A stretch of DNA of 64,000 bases from JBFJKD01 sp041600415 (GCA_041600415.1 JBFIKF010000003.1:1-64000); one strand, 5' to 3'; shown: positions 1-9,934, numbered from the stretch's first letter. A program made the numbers and translations. Notes: generated by a model from the sequence alone, not told the origin.

Positions 1-1485
1 GGTGGCCTCGGGGTTCTGGTTAGTGATGTAGCTTTCCAGCTGAGTTTGGAACTGGGCGAGCTGATCTTCCACGGCTTGTTGGGGCACATTCTGCACCCAA
101 CCTTCCGTTTCGTTGACGATGGCGGTGGCGTTGATCTGGTCGATTAAGGGCTGGGCGTCAAAGGGGACGTTGTTTTCGAGGTCGTAGCCTTCGGTAAAGT
201 CGTACTGTTTAAAGCTGGCGTCCATGGGGATCCAGCTGTCGAGGTTATGTAATTTCACGCCTCGAGACGGTTCAAAGTCCACATAGGCTTCAACCCAGGT
301 GTGCTCCAGGCGCAAATGGGTAATCACCCCACCTTGAGTTAATCCTTTGCTGGGAATACCCCCCTGCCCCATCAGATTTAAGGCTGCATGGGGGTCCTTC
401 ACACCGCCCACCCAGTTCATGGCCTTGTCAACGGGGATATCTACCACGCCATAGGCGTAGCGGGCGGGAATGTTGGAGGCTCTAAGCAAGGCAATGAGTA
501 AGCTGGCTGTATCGGTGGCGTTACCGCGTAGCGTTTGCAGGGTCATGTCAGCTCCTTGTATGGAGCCATAGCTGGGAATATAGCGGATGTTGTTGTGCAC
601 CCAGGTGTAGATGGTGATGGCATCATGACCGAGTTCGGCAGCCTTGGCGCGAATGGTTTCGGTTAACTGAATATCTGGGGTTTCCGCCAAATCTGTTGCA
701 CTGGGACCGCCGGTTTTGGTGAAGGCGGCGTCGAGCATTTCCTGGGTAACGCCGATGGTGGCGAATTGGGGCAAGCCAGCATAATTATCGACACCCAAAT
801 AGGTTTGCAGTGCGGTGATATCGGTCGCGGGTTCTCGCACCTCGGACGAAGGCGTACCGAACGGCAGCTCGCCCGGCTCAAGGGGTGTATGGCGACGCTG
901 GAATTGTTGCTGATCGAGAAAACTTTGTAGTGCCTCGAATGCAGCTTGAGAGGGATCTGTCGTTACGGTGTCCAGAGTAGTACGCAACTTGTTCAGGCGA
1001 GCGTTAAAGTCAAACGCCGCGCGCTGATGTCGATCTATTGCGACCTGGGGCATCCCGCGCTCGGCTAGCATCTGTTCTGTGCGCTGAAACTCCGCAGCAG
1101 CTTCCAGCCAGGCGGCTTCGATATCAGCTTTTAATTGAACAAGCTCGCTAATTTCCGTGTCGGTGAGGGAACCGCCACCGCTGAACAATGCAACCACGTT
1201 ATCCCATAGCGACGCATCAGCTTCTCGTTTCTCCTGTGCCGCAGGAATACCCATCAAAGTTTTTTCTTTTAGTTTTTGTAATCTATGGGCCAATTTTTTT
1301 TCTGGCGTATTTTCAAGAACTTGTTCTATTTGTGCGAGCCTCTGCTGTTCCTTGGTAAGCTCCACCGCGACAGCCTCTCCAACTGGGGCTATATAAAAAA
1401 CAAACGTGAAGAAAAATAACGTAACCGCAGCCACCAGCCTGCCCTGCCAATGTGTGCGAAATTGTTCGAGGATTCCTTGTGCCAT
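1..1485 (-). CDS. Transglutaminase-fold secreted protein (partial, C-terminus beyond window)
   Basis: Reads without a stop from an ATG at 1485, with AGGA seven bases upstream, to the window edge: 495 codons. Residues about 18-32 form a hydrophobic export or anchor segment, followed by a charged helical region. Around residues 245-400 there is a transglutaminase-like fold: a segment reading RGNATDTASLLIALLR, then IPARYAYG, then LEHTWVEAYVDF (conserved His region) and an NLDSWIPMDASFKQYD stretch. The position where active transglutaminases carry the catalytic Cys is Ala here. From memory this also holds for the transglutaminase domains of large RHS-type secreted proteins, so RHS or other repeats may follow past the edge. 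It is last in a three-gene operon, 55 bases after the IgGFc-domain gene. The fold is fairly certain; enzymatic activity is doubtful. Confidence 0.75.
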   Translation of the reverse strand, partial: MAQGILEQFRTHWQGRLVAAVTLFFFTFVFYIAPVGEAVAVELTKEQQRLAQIEQVLENTPEKKLAHRLQKLKEKTLMGIPAAQEKREADASLWDNVVALFSGGGSLTDTEISELVQLKADIEAAWLEAAAEFQRTEQMLAERGMPQVAIDRHQRAAFDFNARLNKLRTTLDTVTTDPSQAAFEALQSFLDQQQFQRRHTPLEPGELPFGTPSSEVREPATDITALQTYLGVDNYAGLPQFATIGVTQEMLDAAFTKTGGPSATDLAETPDIQLTETIRAKAAELGHDAITIYTWVHNNIRYIPSYGSIQGADMTLQTLRGNATDTASLLIALLRASNIPARYAYGVVDIPVDKAMNWVGGVKDPHAALNLMGQGGIPSKGLTQGGVITHLRLEHTWVEAYVDFEPSRGVKLHNLDSWIPMDASFKQYDFTEGYDLENNVPFDAQPLIDQINATAIVNETEGWVQNVPQQAVEDQLAQFQTQLESYITNQNPEAT

Positions 1486-1540
1486 GAGCCTGTCCTTTAC
1501 GTTTATCGCTTACGTCTTATTGGGTAGTGTGACGATCAAA

Positions 1541-4500
1541 CTAATTGAGCATTAATGCAATGGTTCGCATGGTTCTAGCCACCTGTAACCTGGCGTCCGC
1601 TGCCTGCAGTGTACCAATGTCTTTCAGTACATCGAATGCTTGTGAGAGCAGCTTCAATGCCTGCTGGATATCACCTGCCGATGCACTGGCGTCGGCGTTA
1701 ACCACTATTTTTCGGACACGGTCATAATCGGCCCCCAATGCAGTGAGCAATGCCAACAAGTCGCCAAAACCGGGAGCAGCTTCCATATCGATATTTACCG
1801 CGACGTTACTATAATCCAGAAAGTTCGGGTCTGTGCCCGTTTGTATTAACGTGTTTATGTTGATAGTTGTGCGCTGCAACGGCAGCCCCAACCAAAAGGT
1901 GTTTTGATCCGCAGCGTTCTCGTCCAGCATAAATAACCACTGCAATGTATTATCGTCTTCGAATGTAAACGATCCAGGATCTACGACGGTAGCGGCTGGA
2001 AATATTGTGGTCAACGTGCGCCCTGGCGTTGCCAATCCAAAGTTGGTCAGGCCAAGTGTCAACGGGAGCACAGCGCCTGGCAGTGGTTCCAAACTGGTCG
2101 GCTGTACGCGCCCGATGGATTCTAACAACAGGGTAGCATATGGATTTTGTAACACTCCAGCCGCGGCACTTTCCGCAAGCAAGTCAAAGCCCGCGTACAA
2201 CGCCACGCCGTGGCCATAATTATTAACAGTTATGGCGACGTCAGCTGTCAGGCTGCCCTTTTGATCAATAAAATACCCCAGAGCTTGTGAATCACCAATC
2301 TCAACCTTTAATGCCTTATCCGTTCCCAATTTGAAAAGGAGTTTTTGAGGAGACGTGGAACTGATTAAATTTATGCCGTTGACGTCGGAATGTTTACCGA
2401 TATATTTTATGCCGAGTGCATCGTCTATACGGCCATTGCGCTGATCGTGCCGCCCGGTTTCGATTAACCCTTCGCCGCGATAAACTGCTGCCCGTAGTTC
2501 GTTTTGAGTTTGCTCAGAAAGCTTGGCCTGTTCGGATAGCAGCAAATAAGTGACATAACCGCCCGTACGTAGCTCACGAGCAAAGTCGTCACCATTGGTA
2601 ACGATGGTATAAGACCAATTATTGGTGGCAAGTAACGTCTCAAGATGCATGCGTTGAGCACCGGGACTCGGAGCATTACCCGGGCCATGCGGGTCGTTAG
2701 CAGCGGGCGATATGGTGAGGCCAGATAAAACAAAGTCGCCGTAAACATCGCCTATGGTTAATGGGGTATCACAGCGCGGCTCGATAATACCGCTTTGCAG
2801 ATTAACCACATTCGTGCCGTCAGTGACGGTTGCACCCAGGGTGTAGTTGCCGGTAAGAACATCCCCGACTGTCTGCATCACCAGACTTGAACTGGGGCCG
2901 CCGTGAGTGGTTATGCTGAGCTCCGCATCGCCCACACTGGCATTATTATTTATTAAACCAGCGCCGGCATTCAACGCTGTGACTTCACTATCAATAAGCC
3001 CTACACCGTCGCTTAGTTGCGCGCTTAGTTTGGCGTTAGTGACCCATGGAGCATCAACATATGAGGCGAACTCAATGGCACTTACCCCACGACAGCTGAC
3101 ACCCTCTGTCGTGTTATCCTGGTCTATTAAAATTAGCACTCGGCCATGATCTCCGACGTTAACTTTTGACTGTATTTTTTCCAGAACGGTGAACGGCGCA
3201 AACGAAAGATACCGGGTTTTATCATCAATTTGCGCAGACAAAACAGCCACATAAGCACCAGGCAAAGGCCCGATGACTTGCCACCGCTGAGATATTGGGT
3301 ACTGTTCCTGAATACCCAGCTCCGAAACAACCTGTGTCCATTCGACCAAAACACTTTCTGAAGCAGGGTCGGTAATACTAAGAGTGACAGGTAAATTTAG
3401 CAGCTCGGCGTTACCCGCATTTTCAACGGATACATTGAGGTCAACATACTCGTGTCTGTAAACGGAATTTGGGTTGACAGTTACCTGTCCAACCAACCCA
3501 TTACCAATTTGTGCAGTGGAGAGTACCTCGAACGTCGTTTCCGCCATCGTACGTGCTATTTGGTCTGCGTCTGTAACCACTAGCACAACTTTGTAAATTC
3601 CAGCTTCAGCGGAATTTAGTGCCACGTTATAATCTATATCATGCAAAGCGCCTGGCAACATTTGCGGGAGAACGGAATTACCAGTCCAGAATATATCGCC
3701 GCCTGGCTCGTATACGGTTGTGTGAGCGGTGTATCCTTCTAGAATCGCGCTTAGTGTTGTGTTTCGTATTCTATCGCGAACATTGACGCTGTCTAGCGGA
3801 CCGTAAGATTGTTTGTCGGTAGACACCAGCGCCGCTAACTTGTTGTCCACAGGTGAAACTATAACCAGAGACGCTACCGCCATCATAATCATATCGCCGG
3901 CCCCATCGAGTAACTTGGCGCGCACTTCGTACAATCCTTCATAGACGTCGCCGGAAAAGAAGATATGCTCAGGCAATAAGAGACTGCCTTCGGCGTCGAT
4001 GAAGATGTTTGGAAGGAGTGTATACTCAGTAACTAAGGCGCCGTTGGCATCGTGGATCGACAGGGCTACGTTCACAGATTCGTCGAAACGACTCAGGTTC
4101 GACACTTGTGTGTTGATGACGACATTTTCTGCAGGTCCGTAGACCGATTTATCTGTATCTAAGGCTATGTTAAAAATAGACGGTAACACGCTTATCGTCT
4201 GTTGGCCCAAACCGGAATGGACTTCATCTCCGTTCACATCAAGGTAGTATAGATCAAGCGAACTGGTCACCAAACGCTCTTCGCCGGGCACGGGGTTAAC
4301 TAGTATTACTTCGTAATCTAACGCTGCTGCTTGACCCACCTCAATTGAATCGTAACGCCACTCAATTCGTGTTTCGGTTGCAGACACGTTGATACTATAG
4401 GGAGATTTAACAAAACTGGCTTGATCGAGCTCGACATTAGTGGAGGCCAGCGTGCTTACAACACGAACATTAGTAAGTCTTTTTTCATTTGAAATATTGA

Positions 4501-6193
4501 GCATTTTCGTGACTGAATTTCCAACTCCATCAGTCACCGTAACTGAACCGGAAGCAGGTTGCGCCGGATCGATAATAGATACTTCAAAATTTACTTGTAG
4601 GCTGCCGGGAACAAAGCTTTCTAGTTTAAGTAAAAGATTCATGGAACTTGATGACAACTCGATCCGAAAAATACCACTATCCCTGTCTAGAACCCCATCG
4701 GCATTTGTATCCTCCCCGGGGTCCAACGCGCCGTTACCGTTCAAGTCCTCAGTGCGACGATCAATTAGACCGTTACCATTAATATCTTCCGCTGGCTCTA
4801 GAATACCGTTGAGGTTTAGATCTTCATTATCCGAGGCTGTTCCATAAAATATTCCATCCAGCTCGATGATCTTCAGGTTGGGTGGATACTTGTCACCAAA
4901 CATGTTTATAGAATCAAACGCCATTCCGCCAGGATAACCGTATGAATCGTAACTTCCAAAGCCGTAAACGTATATTCCAAAAGGCACTGATCCTCTTATT
5001 GCATGGGATCCGAAGCTCAATTTCACCTGCGCACCACTAAATTCTGTGTCGCCTATAGGTAAAAATAATTCCGAATTTACAGGAATACCATCCAGAGTTA
5101 CTTCGTCTACGTCTACTGACGAAATAACTATATTGACATAGTTATTGATAAACTTTGAATTCGTTTCAATGGCACTAAAAATATAACTGTCTAGAAATTG
5201 CTCTGTTGGAGGAACCAACATCATAAATGGGTCAGAAACCACTCCATCATAGCTCTGACCAACCGAATACTGAGCCACTAATACTGGCTCATTACTTTGG
5301 ATCGAAGAGCGCTTCAACAGAAACGTTTCGAAGTATTCTCCTCGGGCCAAATTAGCCACAACCGCGCCATTAATCACAACATCTGTATTATCTTGAGATG
5401 CCAGCACTCTGAAAACATCCCCTCGCTTTCGTGTAGCAAGGGGGACGGTTAAAAACGATTTGCCCCACGTGGAAACAGGGGGCATCATCTCGACAATATG
5501 ATCACACCACCCATATCTCCTAGGAACGTTAACGCAGTTTACGCCGCCCGTAACCGCAACCGGTGACGATGCCGTTACAATGCTACCAGTTAAATCGCCG
5601 GAACTTGTTAATAAAAATGTTTCGGCATTACTGAGCGTGACGGTAAACGGCTGCCCTGCTGGACGACCATTGGCTTGATCAGAGGGCGTTATAGTGACCA
5701 CCGTATTGTCATATACGCCCGTTATAGCTAGTTCCGACGGGTACCTAGAATAGGTAGGATCGTAACTCATCAGAATGTATTCTAGCCCCAGAACATCAAC
5801 GGGCAAAACCAGAAACGCATCGGTTGAATAACGTTCTGGGTTAAGAGCGTATACGGTTACTTCTTTGTCTGTCTGGACCGTTATCCCTAACTGGGAAATT
5901 TTGTTGCTCGGCATCTGTCGCACGGTTTTTGGAAGCTCCACTTTAACGATATCATTTGCAGGCACTACAAACTGCACAGAGAAACCAATTCCTGGCACTG
6001 ACACCACACCAGCTGATTCCGATTCGCTTGTTATATAGAGAGCAGGCGTCCCGCTGTTAGTGTAATTAGGTGAGAAGGCTAAAAAAAACCTGTCTCCTTT
6101 ACTGTCCGAACCTGCTTGCACTAACCCGATAAAGGATACGTTAATTAGCAGCGCTACTATTATTAATGCGAGCAACTTTAATTTATAGTTCAT
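1541..6193 (-). CDS. Very large exported protein with IgGFc-binding N-terminal domain and calcium-type repeats
   Basis: 1550 aa with a clear signal peptide (hydrophobic residues 5-27, cleavage near VQA-GS). Residues about 30-440 match the IgGFc-binding protein N-terminal domain, including CDHIVEMMPPVSTWG, the RGDVFRVLASQDNT stretch and YGFGSYDSYGYPGG. Residues about 460-510 hold three DxNxNG repeats of EF-hand/thrombospondin-3 type, likely Ca2+ sites. A long series of beta-sandwich (CARDB-like) domains follows. Residues about 1150-1350 resemble a glutamine-amidotransferase/ThuA-like fold (TIVTNGDDFARELR, then YRGEGLIETGRHDQ). The last 70 residues are helical. Its ATG overlaps the stop of the upstream toroid gene (ATGA), so the two are translationally coupled. 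Probably an extracellular or surface adhesin or matrix protein; no function is established. Base composition is more AT-rich than the core genes. Confidence 0.8.
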   Translation of the reverse strand: MNYKLKLLALIIVALLINVSFIGLVQAGSDSKGDRFFLAFSPNYTNSGTPALYITSESESAGVVSVPGIGFSVQFVVPANDIVKVELPKTVRQMPSNKISQLGITVQTDKEVTVYALNPERYSTDAFLVLPVDVLGLEYILMSYDPTYSRYPSELAITGVYDNTVVTITPSDQANGRPAGQPFTVTLSNAETFLLTSSGDLTGSIVTASSPVAVTGGVNCVNVPRRYGWCDHIVEMMPPVSTWGKSFLTVPLATRKRGDVFRVLASQDNTDVVINGAVVANLARGEYFETFLLKRSSIQSNEPVLVAQYSVGQSYDGVVSDPFMMLVPPTEQFLDSYIFSAIETNSKFINNYVNIVISSVDVDEVTLDGIPVNSELFLPIGDTEFSGAQVKLSFGSHAIRGSVPFGIYVYGFGSYDSYGYPGGMAFDSINMFGDKYPPNLKIIELDGIFYGTASDNEDLNLNGILEPAEDINGNGLIDRRTEDLNGNGALDPGEDTNADGVLDRDSGIFRIELSSSSMNLLLKLESFVPGSLQVNFEVSIIDPAQPASGSVTVTDGVGNSVTKMLNISNEKRLTNVRVVSTLASTNVELDQASFVKSPYSINVSATETRIEWRYDSIEVGQAAALDYEVILVNPVPGEERLVTSSLDLYYLDVNGDEVHSGLGQQTISVLPSIFNIALDTDKSVYGPAENVVINTQVSNLSRFDESVNVALSIHDANGALVTEYTLLPNIFIDAEGSLLLPEHIFFSGDVYEGLYEVRAKLLDGAGDMIMMAVASLVIVSPVDNKLAALVSTDKQSYGPLDSVNVRDRIRNTTLSAILEGYTAHTTVYEPGGDIFWTGNSVLPQMLPGALHDIDYNVALNSAEAGIYKVVLVVTDADQIARTMAETTFEVLSTAQIGNGLVGQVTVNPNSVYRHEYVDLNVSVENAGNAELLNLPVTLSITDPASESVLVEWTQVVSELGIQEQYPISQRWQVIGPLPGAYVAVLSAQIDDKTRYLSFAPFTVLEKIQSKVNVGDHGRVLILIDQDNTTEGVSCRGVSAIEFASYVDAPWVTNAKLSAQLSDGVGLIDSEVTALNAGAGLINNNASVGDAELSITTHGGPSSSLVMQTVGDVLTGNYTLGATVTDGTNVVNLQSGIIEPRCDTPLTIGDVYGDFVLSGLTISPAANDPHGPGNAPSPGAQRMHLETLLATNNWSYTIVTNGDDFARELRTGGYVTYLLLSEQAKLSEQTQNELRAAVYRGEGLIETGRHDQRNGRIDDALGIKYIGKHSDVNGINLISSTSPQKLLFKLGTDKALKVEIGDSQALGYFIDQKGSLTADVAITVNNYGHGVALYAGFDLLAESAAAGVLQNPYATLLLESIGRVQPTSLEPLPGAVLPLTLGLTNFGLATPGRTLTTIFPAATVVDPGSFTFEDDNTLQWLFMLDENAADQNTFWLGLPLQRTTININTLIQTGTDPNFLDYSNVAVNIDMEAAPGFGDLLALLTALGADYDRVRKIVVNADASASAGDIQQALKLLSQAFDVLKDIGTLQAADARLQVARTMRTIALMLN

Positions 6194-9162
6194 AACTGCT
6201 CGACCCCCTCAAGACGAATATTGATTTTTATTCGCTTGTCTCCATCTGGGACCACAACCGTCGGGGATAGACCCTGCGATGCTTCAATTCTAACGGTTGG
6301 CGCAACTGAAATCGGATTCACAACGATCTCACGAGGCACCACCCCTAATACCACGCCTCCTTCTAAGGGATATGTACCGCTAACCTCAAAACGATAAGGG
6401 ACACTGACCAGCACAACCGACAATTCAACGTCCTCAGGTTTGACGGTGAATTGCTTTTCACCACTAATAATCGATAAATTGTCCGGGTCCAGCAAAGTGT
6501 AGGAAATGGTTAAATCGTGCGCGACATTGGATATATTTGTAAAAACTGCTTTGATATCGATTTTCTCTTCGGCGCCCACACTCGTATATTTTGGTGTTGG
6601 TATAATATTTAGAATATCAATTTTTTTGGTTTCAACGATCTCAAACCTTCCTATGCGCTGAGCCAATAGTTGATTTGTGTATTCATCGAATACCTGCAGA
6701 TTGACATAATAGCCGCCAGGAACGTGAATGCCCGTGTACCAGCCAGCATTTATTTCGATTATATTGCCGGGTAAAATTACGTGCGGCTCGTTAGCGCCCG
6801 CAGGGTTTCCCGTCTGACCCACTTCAATTCGACCAAAATTATCGCCGTTTAAATTGTTTACCTCCGCTACTATTTTTATAGTTTTCGCGTCAGAGTTATT
6901 ATTTTTAATTTTTGCAGCGAATAGAATCTGATCATACGCTTGATAAACCTGCTTATCTGCACTCACTGACTCTATATTTATTCCTTCCTGACTAAACAGC
7001 TCCAGCCTATAGTCCACCACAACATTGGCAGCTTCTGAAAGGACAATATTAGTCAATTGACTAACATATCCGGCTGCACTCACAAACAACGAAAAATTTA
7101 ACGGCTCAACACCACTCAGCGTGTAGTAACCTTCTGAATTTGTCGTGGCGCTCAACGCAGTGCCTTCCACCACCACATTAGCACCCGCTATCGGCATACC
7201 CGTATTGACATCACTAACGAAGCCACTGATGGTAGTCGTTGCGTAAACAATAGACGGCTCAAGCTCGACCGATCCAATATTTACTGTTGCGTTAGCAACT
7301 GTGGTTGTTTTTAACGAAAGCTGTTGATAACCCCCGGCGGAAATGTCTATAACCACATCACCGCCACTAATCCCTTCAAGTAAAAAAGCGCCATTATTAT
7401 CTGTGAGTGTTTGCAAACCGGATGCCGACATCATGACGCTCGCCCCAATAATTGGTGCGCTAGTGTGACGGTCGACTACGGATCCCATTAATGCTGTAGA
7501 CCCACTGGCTATCACTTTAGGCAAATTCACCACGCCTAGATCTATGGTGCTCCCTGCCGGAGCCAATACCAGAGCATTGGCCATAAGATAGCCTGGTGCA
7601 CTGATTTGTATCTTCAGCTCACCCGCGTCAATTCCGCTCAGGATAAATTGCCCTTGCCCATCAGTAGCAGAACTGTATGTGGTATCCACAATGCTAATCG
7701 TGGCTCCTGCAATTGCCAAATTGGTGCTCGCATCGGCTACCGCGCCAATAATTCTAACGCTAGGATCACCCGAGCCACTACCGTCAGGATGTAATGCCGG
7801 AGAAAAATAAAGCGTGCCTCCAGCCGTAACCGATCCGGTGCCAACGACCGATTCGTAGCCACTCAGGGATACTGTAATTGTAATTTCCCCCGGTGGAGAA
7901 ACGAATCGGAAGCTCCCATCGATGCTAGTACTAGTGCTAAGCGTGACTGCGCCGCTGGTTTCAATTAATACGCCACCAAGAGGTAACCCAGTGCTCGCGT
8001 CAGTTATGACGCCTTTTATAATGCCGCTATCCGGTAACTGAAGAAGACGAATGGTTCCAAGATCCACCCGCTGCCCAGCTGTTATGTTGACGGACTGACT
8101 AGCGTCTCCATACCCATCGATTGAATAACCGAGGAGATAGTTTCCGGGCTCCACGCCTACCAGCTGAAAATTGCCGTCTGCACCGGTATTCGTGTAACCC
8201 TCCGCCAACACCGGAATAGCCACCCTTACACCAGCCAACGGCAGGCCCGTACCATCATCAATTACCCTGCCCGAAAAAGTACCCGTCGTTGGATCCGGTG
8301 GGATCTGAACGTTTTGCGCAACATGCAGGACGCGAAGCGCTAACGCTGTAGCGTAGACATCACCACCCCAGGATCCATCAGCCTGTTGAGCCAGCTTAAG
8401 AATTTCGAGCGCATGTGCGTATCGGGCGGTATCGCTGATGATCGGAATAAGGGCAAGCAGAGCAGATGCCGTTTCCCAATCTGTACCCCAACCACCCGCA
8501 TCTATTTGTGTATTTATAAGGTATGTTGACGCCGCACTGATTTGTGCGCTGAGATTATAACCAAACTGGTGTGCCTGTAACGCCTTCGAGGCTAGCGAAG
8601 TTACGTAGCTTGAGCTTTCGTTTACAGTATTTAGAGCGAAGCTGCCGTCCGCCTTCTGCCGCGCCACTAAAAATTGAATGGCCCTTGATATGGCCGAACC
8701 GTTGGTAGAAGCACCAAGCGCTAAAGCTTCAAGCGCAAATGCGGTATCAATTGTTGTACTAGCATAGCCATAAATCTCGCCAAAGCCGCCATCGTCGTTT
8801 TGGACGGACTCAAGTGCTACTACCAATTCTCCAGCAACCGCTTCACCGGCACCGACTATTATCCGGCGAGACAGTTGTTCAGCGCTATGGTTGTTGTGCT
8901 GTTCAATATACTGGGTGGCAACGGGCATCCCGCCATAACCGCCGTTACCAAGCACTTTGAGAGTGCGTAATGTTTCTGCAGTAGATTGATACGAGCTGGC
9001 TACGCCCGCGACACTTGAAAAACTACCGTCAACTTGCTGTTGACTGATTAGCCAATCGACAGAGGGATTCGCGCTTACAGAGTGAGGTTGCAAAACCAAT
9101 AAAAGGATTGTGAAAAAAAAGATATCCCAATATATTTTCAGTATGCTACCGCGTCCATGCAT
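6190..9162 (-). CDS. Exported prenyltransferase-toroid and carboxypeptidase-regulatory repeat protein
   Basis: 990 aa, first gene of the three-gene operon. The ATG at 9162 has AGGAG about seven bases upstream. Signal peptide about residues 10-32 (ending SVSA). Residues about 33-285 are five or six prenyltransferase/squalene-oxidase-type helical repeats, each with a QxxDGSF or DGGFG turn (QQQVDGSF, QNDDGGFGE, RQKADGSF, DAGGWG, QQADGSWGG), predicting an alpha-alpha toroid. Residues about 290-730 carry five carboxypeptidase-regulatory/CNA-B-like repeats, each beginning like GxVxDxxTGxPLxGA. The rest is two CARDB-like beta domains. The aspartate-rich motif of squalene-hopene cyclases is not apparent, so a binding or scaffold role outside the cell is more likely than terpene cyclisation. 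Function unknown. Confidence 0.8.
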   Translation of the reverse strand: MHGRGSILKIYWDIFFFTILLLVLQPHSVSANPSVDWLISQQQVDGSFSSVAGVASSYQSTAETLRTLKVLGNGGYGGMPVATQYIEQHNNHSAEQLSRRIIVGAGEAVAGELVVALESVQNDDGGFGEIYGYASTTIDTAFALEALALGASTNGSAISRAIQFLVARQKADGSFALNTVNESSSYVTSLASKALQAHQFGYNLSAQISAASTYLINTQIDAGGWGTDWETASALLALIPIISDTARYAHALEILKLAQQADGSWGGDVYATALALRVLHVAQNVQIPPDPTTGTFSGRVIDDGTGLPLAGVRVAIPVLAEGYTNTGADGNFQLVGVEPGNYLLGYSIDGYGDASQSVNITAGQRVDLGTIRLLQLPDSGIIKGVITDASTGLPLGGVLIETSGAVTLSTSTSIDGSFRFVSPPGEITITVSLSGYESVVGTGSVTAGGTLYFSPALHPDGSGSGDPSVRIIGAVADASTNLAIAGATISIVDTTYSSATDGQGQFILSGIDAGELKIQISAPGYLMANALVLAPAGSTIDLGVVNLPKVIASGSTALMGSVVDRHTSAPIIGASVMMSASGLQTLTDNNGAFLLEGISGGDVVIDISAGGYQQLSLKTTTVANATVNIGSVELEPSIVYATTTISGFVSDVNTGMPIAGANVVVEGTALSATTNSEGYYTLSGVEPLNFSLFVSAAGYVSQLTNIVLSEAANVVVDYRLELFSQEGINIESVSADKQVYQAYDQILFAAKIKNNNSDAKTIKIVAEVNNLNGDNFGRIEVGQTGNPAGANEPHVILPGNIIEINAGWYTGIHVPGGYYVNLQVFDEYTNQLLAQRIGRFEIVETKKIDILNIIPTPKYTSVGAEEKIDIKAVFTNISNVAHDLTISYTLLDPDNLSIISGEKQFTVKPEDVELSVVLVSVPYRFEVSGTYPLEGGVVLGVVPREIVVNPISVAPTVRIEASQGLSPTVVVPDGDKRIKINIRLEGVEQL

Positions 9163-9296
9163 CAGCCTCTCCTACCTATCAGAAATTATTTTTTTATCCG
9201 CCAGTATGTTTCCCTTTGCCCACCTTACTCTGCATCCTGCATTTCCGCCTTAGAATAACGAGTCATCCACAGATAATCACATATTTTTTGTAAATA

Positions 9297-9312
9297 TGTG
9301 ACGCAGGTCATA
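9297..9312. promoter_or_regulatory. Possible CRP/Vfr-like operator
   Basis: TGTGA, six bases, then TCATA, embedded in a wider dyad (ATATG at 9294 and CATAT at 9309). The left half matches the CRP half-site exactly and the right half matches three of five bases of TCACA. It lies about 135-150 bases upstream of the start of the toroid gene. Only the sequence resemblance supports it. Confidence 0.3.
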
Positions 9313-9484
9313 TTTATTTGTGAGAACCAACTATTATTTAACTTATCATTCAAAATGAAAAGAGCCGCACCGATCTATGAAATAATCGTTGGCAACGAGA
9401 TATTACAGGCTTATCCACCACGAATTGCTTACCAAAGGCCGTGGTTCATGTCGAGATTTGTAATTTACGACTAGACATTTAGTT

Positions 9485-9533
9485 GTCAAATTTTTGACGG
9501 CCTGGAAAACAAATCGGTTAGCAAATTTTTGCT
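9485..9533. repeat. Two related 14-bp near-palindromes sharing CAAATTTTTG
   Basis: gtcaaatttttgac (9485-9498) and agcaaatttttgct (9520-9533) share a ten-base core and are each self-complementary apart from the A/T centre. Their centres are 35 bases apart. They could bind a dimeric regulator or be AT-rich hairpins downstream of the small gene at 9642-9809. Confidence 0.35.
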
Positions 9534-9641
9534 GGGCCTTCTTGTACTGAGCACATCTGGATTCATTATTCACGTAAACAATTGCCAATAGCTTTAGATG
9601 AATGGAAATTCTTTAATACGTCTCACCCAGGACGTCGACAT

Positions 9642-9809
9642 CTACGAGTCATCCGAAGCTGGCTGGAGTGTGTCATCGGGCAAAGATTGCGATTCGCCCT
9701 CAGGCAACTCGCCCTTGGCAGCGGCTTTTTTAGCTTTCTTCTCTTCCTTTTTAATTTTCTTGGCGAGATCTCTCTGACGCTTCTGGAACGAGTAATTTGG
9801 TTTGGCCAT
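9642..9809 (-). CDS. Conserved 55-aa lysine-rich protein
   Basis: An ATG at 9809 opens a 55-residue protein beginning MAKPNYSFQKRQRDLAKKIK, then KKEEKKAKKAAAKGE and an acidic tail ending ASDDS. Small proteins with this start (MAKPNYSFEKRQRELAKK) are common in gammaproteobacteria and carry no assigned function. The basic helical first half suggests nucleic-acid or ribosome contact, which is inference. No partner gene is adjacent in the same direction. Confidence 0.7.
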   Translation of the reverse strand: MAKPNYSFQKRQRDLAKKIKKEEKKAKKAAAKGELPEGESQSLPDDTLQPASDDS

Positions 9810-9934
9810 GTTTAATCCTGTTAGTTGAATGCTATGTTTAAGCGCTTTCAGATCAAGCCTTGTTTAAGGTGCAATCTTTCTGACGCAATTGAGGACAGTA
9901 TTTCCGCGCCTTCCCTGTTTGCCCCACCATTCCT

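Larger units (their letters stand above)
9163..9641. other. AT-rich intergenic leader upstream of the secreted-protein operon
   Basis: About 480 bases without a convincing gene. It holds the presumed promoter of the leftward operon, a CRP-like dyad at 9297-9312 and two near-palindromes at 9485-9498 and 9520-9533. An open frame of 61 codons on the minus strand (9403-9588) has no recognisable protein character and was not accepted. Confidence 0.6.

Noticed and set aside
9403..9588. 61-codon open frame on the minus strand in the AT-rich leader
   Set aside because: No ribosome site, no protein-like composition, and it covers the two near-palindromes; likely chance.
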